NCBI RefSeq assembly: GCF_030815095.1
Contig: NZ_JAUSWF010000005.1
Location: 62,001-126,000 of the forward strand
DNA: 64,000 nucleotides
Direction of reading: 5' to 3'
Source of the DNA: Aedoeadaptatus ivorii
Lineage (GTDB): Bacteria; Bacillota; Clostridia; Tissierellales; Peptoniphilaceae
The notes beneath the pieces are model-generated. The model did no database searches. It was given only the letters and a program-made list of their open reading frames with translations, and was not told where the DNA came from. This document shows, one piece after another, positions 23,895 through 32,349 of this stretch. The stretch's first letter is position 1; every line of letters starts with the position of its first letter. Position numbers and translations under genes: made by a program.

Positions 23895-24092
23895 TTGCAA
23901 AATTTGCACGGGGGGGTATACTCCCTATAGGGGAAGGTGCTAAAGGACAAAAGCTGCAAAGATAAAGATCTCTTGCCGGTACATACTGTGAAGCATAGGT
24001 TTTTATCCGCGCGCCGACGTTTAGATACGGCCATTCCTCGACAATAGATACTGTGTTTGCGGCGAGGACCGCAGAAAAGAAAGGAGAGGCCT
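23895..24092 (+). promoter_or_regulatory. Promoter and long leader of the stalk-domain protein gene
   Basis: The 341 bases between yjjW and the next gene hold a promoter TTGCAA (23895-23900), 16-base spacer, TATACT (23917-23922), giving a leader of about 165 bases. In it GGACAAAAGC (from 23945) can pair with a GTTTTTATCC segment near 24000 (one mismatch), enclosing a second hairpin built on GCAAAGA/TCTCTTGC. A GCAAAG element recalls c-di-GMP-I riboswitches, but the tetraloop hairpin that defines them is absent. No terminator is visible in the leader; control could be at translation. Confidence 0.4.
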
Positions 24093-24875
24093 ATGAAAAA
24101 ATTGGCAGTATTGGCACTGGCATTGGTCCTGTTGCCCCAGGCGGCCTTTGCGGATGCCCGCCCGGTTTCGGTGTATATGAACGGCATCAACATCACCGAA
24201 GGAACGGAGCCCCTGAAGCCCATACTTCGAGACGATCGCAACTACTTGCCCCTACGCGCGGTAGCGGAAGACATGGGTATGAAGGTCGATTGGAATGCAG
24301 AAAAACGCGTGGTCACGGTGGGCGAAAAGGAGCGCGGCATCACCATGACCATCGGAAAGAAGACCTATACCAAGGCGGGAAAGGCCGTACAAATGGACGT
24401 GGCGCCCTTTATCGAGGCCGACCGCACCTATGTGCCCATGCGCTTTGTAGCTGAAGGCATGGACATTCCCGTCGATTGGGACAAAGAACAACGCATGGCC
24501 GTGGTCGGCAGCTACGCCAAAAAAACCGATTTCGACGAAGCCGATCGCGTACAAGCCGAGGGCTATTCGTATATTCTGCCCAAGGCATGGCGGGATCGCA
24601 TCGTCGTTACGAAAATGGGCAACGATTTGGTCTTTTACGATAAGGTGAATTCCACAGACGGTTTCGGCCGCATCGGGCAGATGCAAGTGGAAAAAGACCC
24701 CGTACAGATCCCCGTCCCCACCATTCTGCTCGGAAAGGCGGAGGGCGGATATCGGGTATTTACCTTTGCCAGCGACGTACAGGTCAAAGACATCGAAGAC
24801 AAAACTTTGACGGAATCCTACGCGACCGCCCGGGCCGACGTACAGGAACTGTTAAAAACCTACAGAGCCGAGTAA
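24093..24875 (+). CDS. Secreted stalk-domain (copper amine oxidase N-terminal-like) protein
   Basis: 260 residues with a cleavable signal peptide (LAVLALALVLLPQAAFA, cut about residue 20). Two tandem stalk repeats follow: LPLRAVAEDMGMKVDWNAEK (about 51-70) and VPMRFVAEGMDIPVDWDKEQ (about 115-134), each the hallmark L/VPxRxxAExxGxxVxW pattern of the copper amine oxidase N-terminal domain. The remaining 120 residues (YILPKAWRDRIVV onward) are an unknown C-terminal domain. Such proteins are exported and bind the cell wall or matrix. No amine oxidase catalytic domain is present. Long leader suggests RNA-level control. Confidence 0.88.
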   Translation: MKKLAVLALALVLLPQAAFADARPVSVYMNGINITEGTEPLKPILRDDRNYLPLRAVAEDMGMKVDWNAEKRVVTVGEKERGITMTIGKKTYTKAGKAVQMDVAPFIEADRTYVPMRFVAEGMDIPVDWDKEQRMAVVGSYAKKTDFDEADRVQAEGYSYILPKAWRDRIVVTKMGNDLVFYDKVNSTDGFGRIGQMQVEKDPVQIPVPTILLGKAEGGYRVFTFASDVQVKDIEDKTLTESYATARADVQELLKTYRAE

Positions 24876-24901
24876 TTGATAAGAATATACACAGTCCACA
24901 G

Positions 24902-24929
24902 GGAGCCCGCAGAAAGCGGGCTCCTTTTT
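24902..24929 (+). terminator. Terminator after the stalk-domain gene
   Basis: GGAGCCCGC / GCGGGCTCC stem, AGAAA loop, TTTTT. Confidence 0.9.
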
Positions 24930-25116
24930 GTGTGGGAAAATGACAAAAAGAGAAAATTTGCAAAAAAAACTAATATGATATATATGGTGTTGAACGCGTG
25001 GGGACAATGGCAAAGGTCTGTCGAAGTTCTTTCCGCAACTGCCGCAAAGGGCGGCAGAATGCCCTTCTCTGTGATAGGATAGAGGCGAGCAATGGCAGTA
25101 GGAGACAGGAGGAAGT

Positions 25117-25530
25117 ATGAAAATCGTCTATAAAGACCCCGTCCGGGCGAGCCGACTGTATGTGGGGATTGTGACCGCAGTGTATCTCGTGTTCCTCGGC
25201 GCCTTTAGCGCAAAGGGGATGGGATACGGGGCAAGTCTTTCAGATTCGTTTTTCGATGCGGCAAGAAAGCTATTTTATATTGCCGCGTTTTGTGCCGTGA
25301 TCGGCTGGGCGCTGATCCCCAAGACGCCGGCGGTTTGGGCGCTGATTGCGATCCCTGTGGCGTTTCACATCGGCGTCGGGATTCTGTTTCTCGTGCGGGG
25401 AGAGGGAAATATTCTGATCGCCCTTCCCGAATACGTCAATCGACTGGTGGCGGAACCGTTTCAAATGATCGAGGCATTCGCGGCCTATCGCGGGCCGATT
25501 GGCGACGCTACATTGGGACTCTTCCCGTAA
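25117..25530 (+). CDS. Small membrane protein, first of a paralogous pair
   Basis: 137 residues with four hydrophobic segments (LYVGIVTAVYLVFLGAFSA, LFYIAAFCAVIGWALI, AVWALIAIPVAFHIGVGILFLV and a weaker final one). It begins MKIVYKDP, exactly as the next gene does, and has the same GWALIPKTPAVWALIAIP / GLFFIPKSPWVWVNIAIP block. I do not recognise a family. Strong AGGAGG site; the leader before it (24930-25116) contains a hairpin CTGCCG/CGGCAG of unknown meaning. Confidence 0.75.
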   Translation: MKIVYKDPVRASRLYVGIVTAVYLVFLGAFSAKGMGYGASLSDSFFDAARKLFYIAAFCAVIGWALIPKTPAVWALIAIPVAFHIGVGILFLVRGEGNILIALPEYVNRLVAEPFQMIEAFAAYRGPIGDATLGLFP

Positions 25531-25539
25531 GGAGGGCAT

Positions 25540-25929
25540 ATGAAAATCGTATATAAAGACCCGGCGGCGGCACAAAAGCGCTTTATCCGCATTGCGTGGA
25601 TCAGCTATATAGTGGTGGTCCTGCTTTTTACCTTGCGTGGAATGTCGGTCGGGCAGAATGTAACAACGGCCATCGACGGCGGTCTGTATTCTTTGATTCC
25701 CCTCTCGGGATTTTTTGCGCTGATCGGCTTGTTCTTTATCCCCAAGAGTCCTTGGGTATGGGTGAACATCGCCATTCCCCTTGCCTTGAATCTATTTTCT
25801 ATGGTTCTCTTGATGGGGTTTCTGGACGGACACGGGTATTTTGGTATGTTCGGCCAGTACTTGGGCTATATGGTGGCTGCGCCGTTGTTCCTATTGCGCA
25901 GTTTGGTATATTTTAAGCAGTATGGGTAA
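25540..25929 (+). CDS. Small membrane protein, second of a paralogous pair
   Basis: 129 residues, four hydrophobic segments, separated from its paralogue by nine bases with AAGGAGG. It shares the MKIVYKDP start and the IGLFFIPKSPWVWVNIAIPL block with the upstream protein but has diverged elsewhere, so the duplication is old. Conservation of the hydrophilic N-terminus in both copies suggests that it is functional, perhaps a cytosolic interaction site. They may form a heterodimer. Function unknown. Confidence 0.75.
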   Translation: MKIVYKDPAAAQKRFIRIAWISYIVVVLLFTLRGMSVGQNVTTAIDGGLYSLIPLSGFFALIGLFFIPKSPWVWVNIAIPLALNLFSMVLLMGFLDGHGYFGMFGQYLGYMVAAPLFLLRSLVYFKQYG

Positions 25930-25947
25930 TCCGCCGCACGGTATGCA

Positions 25948-25972
25948 GCACTCTGATAAAGAGTGCTTTTTT
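25948..25972 (+). terminator. Terminator after the membrane-protein pair
   Basis: GCACTCT / AGAGTGC stem with a five-base loop and TTTTTT. Confidence 0.88.
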
Positions 25973-26066
25973 ATTGGGATTGTTGACTTCGTTTTCCCCC
26001 TTGGTATAGACTGAAACAAAATCGAAAGAAGCGGCGCAGAGCGCCCCAAGGAGGCAGTGGCGAACT

Positions 26067-27623
26067 ATGAAAGTGATTACCGTGGCAGAGGCCGCACAAT
26101 GTATAGAAGATGGAGACGCGCTGGCGGTGTCGGGCTTTTTGCTCGCCACCACCCCCAGCGAGATTTTGCGCGCGGTGGGCGCGCGCTACGAGCGGGAGGG
26201 CGCGCCCAAGGGCATGACGCTTTTGCAGGCGGCGGGGACGGGAAACAACGGCGACGAGGGGATCTACGAGATCTCTCGCCCCGGGATGATTCGCCGCTAT
26301 ATCACCGGGCACTTCGCCAACAACCGCAGGCTCGAGGCGCAGGCCATGGCGGAGGAGATCGAGGCGTATAATTTTCCCCAGGGCGTGCTGTCCAAAATGT
26401 ATCGAAATCTGGCGGCGGGAAAGGACGGGGAGCTCACCAAGGTGGGGCTGATGACCTTTTGCGATCCCCGTTACGGCGGCGGCAAGGTAAACGCCCGCAC
26501 CACCGAGGGCCTGGTGGAATGCGTCACCCTCGGGGGTGAGGAGTACCTATATTACAAGGCGCAGAAGATCGACGTGGCGCTGATCCGCGGCACCACCGCC
26601 GACGAAGACGGCAATATTAGCTTTGAAGAGGAATCGGGGATTGTCGATGCCCGGGAGATCGCCATGGCGACGAAGGCCTGCGGCGGCAAGGTGATCGTGC
26701 AGGTAAAGTATCTCGCCGATGCGGCTTCGGTGGCGCGAAACGAGGTGCTGATCCCGGGGATCTTCGTAGACTATGTGGTGGTCGCTGAGACCCCCGAGCG
26801 CACGCATCGCCAGACGGTGGCGGCCTATTACGACCCGGCCATCGCCGGACACCGCCGGGTGTCGGTCAAAAAAGCGGCGCCGTATCCGCTCAATGCCCGA
26901 AAGGCGATCGCCCGGCGCGCCGCGATGGAACTCTCCCGCGGCGACGTGGTGAATTTGGGCAAAGGCATCCCCGAGGTGGTGGGCCTGGTGGCCGAGGAAG
27001 AGGGGATCGGCGACGATATCGTGCTCACCTTGGAAAGCGGCATTCTCGGCGGCATCCCTCTGGGCGGCGCCCACTTCGGCTCGGCGGTCAACGCCATGGC
27101 GGCGCTCCCCATGAGCCAGATGTTCGATTTTTACAACGGCGGCGGCCTGGACTGTGCGTTTTTGGGCTTTGCCCAGGTGGACGGCGCGGCGAATATCAAT
27201 GTCAGCCACTTCGGCGATCGGATCGCCGGCTGCGGCGGCTTTATCGACATCTCCCAGTCGACGCAAAACATCTATTTCGTCGGCACCCTGACCGCCGGGG
27301 GCCTCGTAGAGCGGGTAGAAGGGGGAAAGCTCGTTATCGAGCGCGAGGGACGGGCGAAGAAGTTCCTCTCTTCCATTGATAAGATTACTTACAGCGGCGA
27401 ATACGGGCAGAAGCACGGGCAGAACATCACCTTTATCACCGACCGCTGCGTCATGCGGCCCGCGAAGGGGGAGATGGTGATCACCGAGATCGCCCCGGGC
27501 GTCGATCCCGCGCGGGATATTTTGGCGCAGATGGAATGTGCGGCGCGGATCGCCGAAGATTGCATCGAGATGGACCCCCGGATCTTTCGGGCGGGCCCCA
27601 TGGGCATTGTAGATGCGCTTTAA
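26067..27623 (+). CDS. Acyl-CoA:carboxylate CoA-transferase, fused alpha-beta (family I)
   Basis: 518 residues, both halves of a family I CoA-transferase in one chain, the size of propionate/acetate CoA-transferase. The N-terminal half has SGFLLATTPSEILRAVG, and the C-terminal half has GKGIPEVVG followed by LTLESGILGG with Glu323 as the predicted catalytic glutamate that carries the CoA thioester intermediate. It would swap CoA between short-chain acyl-CoAs and acetate or similar acids. Spacing from AAGGAGG to ATG is long (13 bases). Its codon use is rich in GAG, unlike the nearby had genes. Likely releases fermentation acids from CoA esters; substrate range unproven. Confidence 0.9.
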   Translation: MKVITVAEAAQCIEDGDALAVSGFLLATTPSEILRAVGARYEREGAPKGMTLLQAAGTGNNGDEGIYEISRPGMIRRYITGHFANNRRLEAQAMAEEIEAYNFPQGVLSKMYRNLAAGKDGELTKVGLMTFCDPRYGGGKVNARTTEGLVECVTLGGEEYLYYKAQKIDVALIRGTTADEDGNISFEEESGIVDAREIAMATKACGGKVIVQVKYLADAASVARNEVLIPGIFVDYVVVAETPERTHRQTVAAYYDPAIAGHRRVSVKKAAPYPLNARKAIARRAAMELSRGDVVNLGKGIPEVVGLVAEEEGIGDDIVLTLESGILGGIPLGGAHFGSAVNAMAALPMSQMFDFYNGGGLDCAFLGFAQVDGAANINVSHFGDRIAGCGGFIDISQSTQNIYFVGTLTAGGLVERVEGGKLVIEREGRAKKFLSSIDKITYSGEYGQKHGQNITFITDRCVMRPAKGEMVITEIAPGVDPARDILAQMECAARIAEDCIEMDPRIFRAGPMGIVDAL

Positions 27624-27630
27624 TACAAAA

Positions 27631-27655
27631 AACCGAGGCAGAGCCTCGGTTCTTT
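27631..27655. terminator. Bidirectional terminator between CoA-transferase and acyl-CoA synthetase genes
   Basis: AACCGAGGC / GCCTCGGTT stem, AGA loop, T run on the plus side and an A-rich run upstream for the minus-strand gene. Confidence 0.85.
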
Positions 27656-29176
27656 TTATAGGGCGTGTTCTTTTTTGTAGCGCTTCCAGCGGCGGGAAAG
27701 AGCGCGGTCGTCGATCTTTCCCGTGCCGCCCGCCGGCAGTGCGTCGTGAAAGAGGATGTATTTGGGGATTTTGTAGCGCACCAGATGTTCGCCGATAAAG
27801 TCGCGGATCTCGTCTTCGGTCTGCTTTTCGTCCCGCTCCTCGTTTAAGGAGATATGCAGACAGATTTCCTCGCCCATATACTCGTCGCGCACGGCCAAGG
27901 CGCGGGCCTGTTCGATATAGGGCAGGTCTTTGACGACGTTTTGGATCTCGATGGCCGATATATTTTCTCCGCCGCGGATGATGATGTCCTTGCTCCGGCC
28001 CGATACATAGAGATTGCCGTCGCGGTCCAACAAGCCCACATCGCCGGTGCAGAGCCAGTCGCGTTCGGTGTAGCGGCGCTCGCCGTTGATATAGCCCTTC
28101 ATGACATTGCGGCCCCGCACTTGTATATGGCCGGGGTGATTGGGCGGTACGGGGTTGCCGTCTTCGTCGAAGATCGCCACCTCGCAGCCGGGAATCGGCG
28201 CGCCGACGCTGGTGGCATATAGGGTGGGGGAATCACCCGGGCGGTTCATGGTGACTGCCGGGGAGGTCTCGGTCTGGCCGTAGGACTGGATTAAGGATTC
28301 GAAGCCGAAGCGGATCTTAATCTCCCGGTACTCCTTGGCCGTAAGGGGGGCGCCGGCGATAATGCCGCTCCGCAGGGTAGAGAGGTCGTATTCGGATACG
28401 TCGTTGTGGCGCATCATGACGATAAAAAGCGTCGGCACGCCGTTAAAGATCGTCACCTTGTCGCGGCCGATGGACTGCAGAATATGCGAGGACTGAAAGG
28501 GCTCCACGATGGTGAGTTCCGCCCCCAACATAAAGGCGCAGAGGGTCGTCGCCGTCAGCCCGAAGCAGTGAAAGAGCGGCACCGTCAGGAGGAAGATATC
28601 GTCTTTGCACCAGCCGGCGACATCGGCCGTGGTGGTGCAGTTGTGGAGCAGATTGTCGTGGGTGAGCTGCACGCCCTTGGGGATGCCGGTGGTGCCGGAG
28701 GTGAGGAGGATACAGGCCACATCCTTTGTATCGTCCTTGCGCGTAAGCTGCAGCAGGGGGGAGTATTGGCCGCCGCGGTCCATAGGAAGAAGCACATAGT
28801 CCCGTTGTAGAGCGTGGAGGCCGCGGATGCGCGCCGTCACATTTTGAAATTCGTTATATAGGATGACTTTGGCGCCGACGATCTCCATAATCTGACCCAG
28901 CTCCCGGGGGGTAAAGGAGGGGTTTACGGGCACGGGGACCGCGCCCAACAGCTGGAGGCCGAAGAACGAAAAGAGCCAATCGGCGGAATTTTTGCCCATA
29001 AGGACCACCGCTTCCCCTTCTACGATGCCGGAGGTGGCAAAGTAAGAGGCGAAGGAGGCCGACTTTCGGTAGAGTTCTTCGTATGTATAGGTGACGCCCT
29101 TATATTTTAAGGCGCGGCGTTCTTGAAATCGCGTGTTCCAATCTTCCAGCGCGGCGCCGATGGTCGTATATGTCAT
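27656..29176 (-). CDS. AMP-forming acyl-CoA synthetase
   Basis: 506 residues of the ANL superfamily. The AMP-binding P-loop is LLTSGTTGIPKGV, the YGQTETSP motif (A5) and the LCTGDVGLLDRDGNLYVSGRSKD hinge region (A7-A8, with D and R) are intact, and the C-terminal LPAGGTGKIDDRAL carries the catalytic lysine (A10). It would activate a carboxylic acid to its CoA ester with ATP. Divergent from the GntR regulator and had operon, with the same operator motif in its upstream region, so it probably acts on the branched-chain or aromatic acids of that pathway. Exact acid unknown. Confidence 0.9.
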   Translation of the reverse strand: MTYTTIGAALEDWNTRFQERRALKYKGVTYTYEELYRKSASFASYFATSGIVEGEAVVLMGKNSADWLFSFFGLQLLGAVPVPVNPSFTPRELGQIMEIVGAKVILYNEFQNVTARIRGLHALQRDYVLLPMDRGGQYSPLLQLTRKDDTKDVACILLTSGTTGIPKGVQLTHDNLLHNCTTTADVAGWCKDDIFLLTVPLFHCFGLTATTLCAFMLGAELTIVEPFQSSHILQSIGRDKVTIFNGVPTLFIVMMRHNDVSEYDLSTLRSGIIAGAPLTAKEYREIKIRFGFESLIQSYGQTETSPAVTMNRPGDSPTLYATSVGAPIPGCEVAIFDEDGNPVPPNHPGHIQVRGRNVMKGYINGERRYTERDWLCTGDVGLLDRDGNLYVSGRSKDIIIRGGENISAIEIQNVVKDLPYIEQARALAVRDEYMGEEICLHISLNEERDEKQTEDEIRDFIGEHLVRYKIPKYILFHDALPAGGTGKIDDRALSRRWKRYKKEHAL

Positions 29177-29224
29177 GAAAATCCCCCAAATGAAATCGTT
29201 CTACCCCCAGCAAAAGCCGTTAGG

Positions 29225-29242
29225 ATACTTGTATACAAGTAT
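29225..29242. promoter_or_regulatory. Perfect 18-base palindrome, candidate GntR operator (acyl-CoA synthetase side)
   Basis: ATACTTGTA-TACAAGTAT, a perfect palindrome 49 bases upstream of the minus-strand acyl-CoA synthetase start. Its core CTTGTATACAAG (29228-29239) fits CTnGTnnACnAG, close to the TnGTnnnACnA half-site plan of FadR-subfamily GntR proteins. The same pattern occurs at two other promoters in the cluster. Confidence 0.6.
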
Positions 29243-29311
29243 TACATTACTATAAATTAAAAATTTGGCAAGGGGTTTCGAAAAATTTTTGACGGGGATT
29301 CGGAAAAAATA

Positions 29312-29342
29312 TTTGCCCCGAAGGACAGAAAAACGGGGCAAA
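29312..29342. repeat. GC-rich hairpin in the 368-base intergenic region 29177-29544
   Basis: TTTGCCCCG / CGGGGCAAA, perfect nine-base pairing around a 13-base loop. It lies upstream of both divergent genes. The rest of this gap is A+T-rich with the two operator sites and promoters described separately, and no gene. Confidence 0.4.
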
Positions 29343-29493
29343 AAAGGAAAACTATTTCCGAAATCGTTAAAAAAGAGCCGAATATTCGGAAATTTGTGAA
29401 ACTCCATACAAACGCTATATATAGGCGATAGCAGCGGGTATTCTATTTCGAGAGAAATTTGACGAAGGGATTGTTAAATTTTACAGAATCTTC

Positions 29494-29532
29494 TTGCAAT
29501 TGTTTTTTCTTAATAGTAGACTAGTACACAAG
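29494..29532 (+). promoter_or_regulatory. Promoter of the GntR gene with overlapping operator
   Basis: TTGCAA (29494-29499), 17-base spacer, TAGACT (29517-29522), then CTAGTACACAAG at 29521-29532, which shares its first two bases with the -10 box and fits CTnGTnnACnAG. Geometry is identical to the acdB promoter at 38514-38552, consistent with repression by the GntR protein, here autogenous. Confidence 0.65.
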
Positions 29533-29544
29533 AAGGAGAAGTCT

Positions 29545-30207
29545 ATGCTTACAAAGATAAACTCAGAGACCCTGTATAGGGAACTGCTCCGACGGATTAT
29601 CGATCTGGAACTCTATCCGGGAATGCGCATCAGCGAAAACGCTGTCAGCGAGGAATTCGACGTATCCCGATCGGTGGTCCGGAACGCTTTTGCCCGTCTC
29701 GCCCAGTCCAAACTCTTAAAGGTGTACCCCCAGCGGGGGACGTATGTAAATCTCGTAGACTTGAACTACATACGCAAGGCGCTGTTGATCCGCGTCTCGG
29801 TGGAAAAAGAGATGTTACGCCGCTTTATGAGACAGGCCGACAAGGAAGAGACCCTCAAAAAGATGGAAAGAAACCTCGAGGAGCAGAGGAAGTATTACGA
29901 CGAGAAGAGGTATATCGACAAGTTCAGGCTGCTGGACGAAGAATTTCACAATCTGATTATCGCGAGCCAAGGCTCTGAGGATATACTTTATTTAATGGAT
30001 ACGCACCTCCTTCACATTGCTCGCTGGAGAAATATCTACGTTCGAAGCGGGGTTTATCTCGCGATTCTCGTGGACCAACACACGCGGATTTTGGAAGCCA
30101 TATGGGAAGACGACCTGGACAAGGCGTTGGAGGCGACCGAGATCCACATCGACACGGTGCACGATATGGTCGTGATCGATCCGGATTTTGCGGATTATTT
30201 TCAGTAG
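29545..30207 (+). CDS. GntR family regulator, FadR/FCD subfamily
   Basis: 220 residues from ATG 29545 (AGAAGGAGAAG upstream). Winged helix: YRELLRRIIDLELYPGMRIS, ENAVSEEFDVSRSVVRNAFA, LLKVYPQRGTYVNLV. The C-terminal FCD ligand domain is all-helical, with the metal/ligand histidine block DEEFHNLI and QHTRILEAI near the end. Such regulators sense carboxylic acids or acyl-CoAs. It is placed just before hadA and divergent from an acyl-CoA synthetase, so it is the likely controller of the pathway. Confidence 0.92.
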   Translation: MLTKINSETLYRELLRRIIDLELYPGMRISENAVSEEFDVSRSVVRNAFARLAQSKLLKVYPQRGTYVNLVDLNYIRKALLIRVSVEKEMLRRFMRQADKEETLKKMERNLEEQRKYYDEKRYIDKFRLLDEEFHNLIIASQGSEDILYLMDTHLLHIARWRNIYVRSGVYLAILVDQHTRILEAIWEDDLDKALEATEIHIDTVHDMVVIDPDFADYFQ

Positions 30208-30287
30208 CCCTGTCGTCGCTCTCGTCGGTTACAGCAGTATTTCCCTGGGGAAAACGAAATCCCGCAGGCAAGGAAAGGATGGATACG

Positions 30288-31523
30288 ATGGAAAACAGAA
30301 AGAAGCCCTTAGAGGGCGTAAAAGTTGTCGAGCTGGCGACCTTTATCGCCGCCGCCACCACCGGCCGCTTTTTAGCAGACCTCGGTGCAGACGTCATTAA
30401 GATCGAAAGCGCAAAGGGCGATCCCCTTCGCTACACGGCGCCTTCCGAAGGCAGACCCCTGGATATGTACGAAAACACCACCTGGGAATTGGAAAACGCC
30501 AACAAGAGATGTCTCTCCATCAACACCCGCGACGAAAGAGGAAAAGAAGCCCTTTTTAAGCTATTGGAAGATGCAGACATCCTGATCACCAACTGGCGCG
30601 TGGGCGCGCTCCAAAGAGCCGGCCTCGACTATGAAACCCTGAAGAAGAAGTTCCCGAAATTGGTCTACGGCATTATCACCGGCTACGGCGAATTCGGTCC
30701 CGACAAGGATCTCCCCGGATTCGACTTCACCTCTTTCTTTGCAAGAGGGGGCTATTTGGAAACCCTGCGTCAAAAAGACGACGTGCCCTTTAACGTCGTA
30801 CCGGGCGTCGGCGACCACAATGTCGGCATGAACCTCGCCTGCGGTCTTTTGGCGGCATTGTATCACGCAAAGATGACCGGCGAAGGCGAAAAGGTAGAAA
30901 CCAGCCTCTTCGAAACGGCGATCTTCAACATGGGCATGATGGTGCAAGCCGCCCAATACCCCGATTACGGCAGCACCTACCCCATCAACGTACGGGAATC
31001 CAACAACCCCTTCCTCGCCTGCTGGAAGAGCAAGGACGGCCGTTATGTGCAAACCTGTATGCCCGACTACAACACCTATTTTGAACGTTTTATGACAGCG
31101 CTGGGCCTCACCCAATACCTAAACGACGACCGTTACTTCCCCGTAACGAATCTGCAAGAAAACAAATTGGGTCCCGATCTCTATGACGCCATTATGGAAC
31201 GCTTCGGCACCAAGACTTTGGACGAATGGAACGAAATCCTCGTAGAAGCCGACATTCCCTTTGCGTTGGCAAAGAACTGGGAAGAAATCCTCGAAGACGA
31301 ACAGGCTTGGGCCAACAACTGCTTCTACAAGATGGACTACCCCAACGGCGAACGCATCCTCGTCAACCAACCGGTACGCTACCACGAAATGGGCGCCACC
31401 GAATACAACAAGGGCCCCTTGATCGGCGAACACAGTGTGGAAGTCCTCAAGGAACTGGGATATTCCGACGAAGAAATCCAAAACATGCTCGACGAAAAAG
31501 TCGCCTATGTTTGGGATAAATAA
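30288..31523 (+). CDS. hadA: 2-Hydroxyacyl-CoA transferase, family III (HadA-like)
   Basis: 411 residues from ATG 30288; an ATG three codons earlier (30279) is also possible. It is a family III (CaiB/Frc-type) CoA-transferase: GVKVVELATFIAAATTGRFL, DLGADVIKIE, and GVGDHNVGMNLACGLLAAL with Asp176 at the position of the catalytic aspartate that forms the acyl anhydride. In the leucine pathway HadA moves CoA from the product acyl-CoA to (R)-2-hydroxyisocaproate. It begins the run hadA-hadI-hadB-hadC-ldhA. Codon use is strongly biased to GAA, AAC and ACC, a sign of high expression. Confidence 0.9.
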   Translation: MENRKKPLEGVKVVELATFIAAATTGRFLADLGADVIKIESAKGDPLRYTAPSEGRPLDMYENTTWELENANKRCLSINTRDERGKEALFKLLEDADILITNWRVGALQRAGLDYETLKKKFPKLVYGIITGYGEFGPDKDLPGFDFTSFFARGGYLETLRQKDDVPFNVVPGVGDHNVGMNLACGLLAALYHAKMTGEGEKVETSLFETAIFNMGMMVQAAQYPDYGSTYPINVRESNNPFLACWKSKDGRYVQTCMPDYNTYFERFMTALGLTQYLNDDRYFPVTNLQENKLGPDLYDAIMERFGTKTLDEWNEILVEADIPFALAKNWEEILEDEQAWANNCFYKMDYPNGERILVNQPVRYHEMGATEYNKGPLIGEHSVEVLKELGYSDEEIQNMLDEKVAYVWDK

Positions 31524-31555
31524 GCTGTCGCTCAGGAAATAGTAAGGACGGGAAT

Positions 31556-32347
31556 GTGGACATCTTAACCATGGGAATCGATATCGGTTCCACCTCTTCG
31601 AAATGCGTCGTGCTGAAGAACGGAACGGATATCGTCGCAAAAGAAATCGTAAATTTGGGCGCGGGCACCAAGGGCGTCAAGCAGGTGCTCGAAAAGATCG
31701 CCGCCGAAACGGGCCTCGACCGGGACGACATCGACGTGCTCGTCGCCACCGGTTACGGACGAAATTCCTTCGAGGACGCGGACAAGACCATGAGCGAATT
31801 GAGCTGCCATGCGCGCGGCGGCGCCTTCTTGTTCGGCGAAGTCAACACCATCGTCGACATCGGCGGCCAAGACATCAAGGCGCTTTCGCTCAGAAACGGA
31901 ATGCTCCAAAACTTTCTGATGAACGATAAGTGTGCGGCGGGAACCGGTCGGTTCCTGGAGGTGATGGCCCGGGTATTGGACGTAGAGATCGACGAATTGG
32001 GAGAACTGGATGCGCAGGCGACCGAAAAAGCCTCCATCAGCTCCACCTGTACCGTGTTCGCCGAATCTGAAGTGATCTCCGCCTTGGCCAAAAACATCCC
32101 CATTCCCAATGTCGTTCGCGGAATTCACGCTTCCGTGGCGACGCGGGTGGCGGGTCTCGCCCGCCGGGTGGGTCTGAAGGAGCCCGTCGCCATGACCGGC
32201 GGGGTCTCCAAAAACCCCGGCATCGTCCGCGCGCTGGAAGAAGAATTAAAATGCGACGTAAAAGTTTCAAAGGATTCGCAATTGGCAGGTGCCTTAGGCG
32301 CCGCACTCTACGCCTTTGACGAGTATGAAAAGAAAAGGAAGGATTGA
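31556..32347 (+). CDS. hadI: 2-Hydroxyacyl-CoA dehydratase activator (HadI-like archerase)
   Basis: 263 residues starting at GTG 31556 with AAGGACGGG upstream. ASKHA-fold ATPase: MGIDIGSTSSKCVVL (phosphate 1 loop), VDIGGQDIKAL, MTGGVSKNPGI. The two cysteines that hold the shared [4Fe-4S] cluster in the homodimer are Cys126 in NDKCAAGTGRF and Cys165 in ISSTCTVFAESEV. It injects one electron into the dehydratase at the cost of ATP, reloading from ferredoxin or flavodoxin. Its stop lies two bases before the hadB start. Confidence 0.95.
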   Translation: MDILTMGIDIGSTSSKCVVLKNGTDIVAKEIVNLGAGTKGVKQVLEKIAAETGLDRDDIDVLVATGYGRNSFEDADKTMSELSCHARGGAFLFGEVNTIVDIGGQDIKALSLRNGMLQNFLMNDKCAAGTGRFLEVMARVLDVEIDELGELDAQATEKASISSTCTVFAESEVISALAKNIPIPNVVRGIHASVATRVAGLARRVGLKEPVAMTGGVSKNPGIVRALEEELKCDVKVSKDSQLAGALGAALYAFDEYEKKRKD

Positions 32348-32349
32348 GT

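Noticed and set aside
23929..24092. c-di-GMP-I (GEMM) riboswitch call
   Set aside because: A GCAAAG-containing core is present but the GAAA tetraloop hairpin and receptor are missing, so the class cannot be claimed.
24876..25082. 68-codon frame after the stalk-domain gene
   Set aside because: Runs through the intrinsic terminator at 24902-24929 and lacks a ribosome site.
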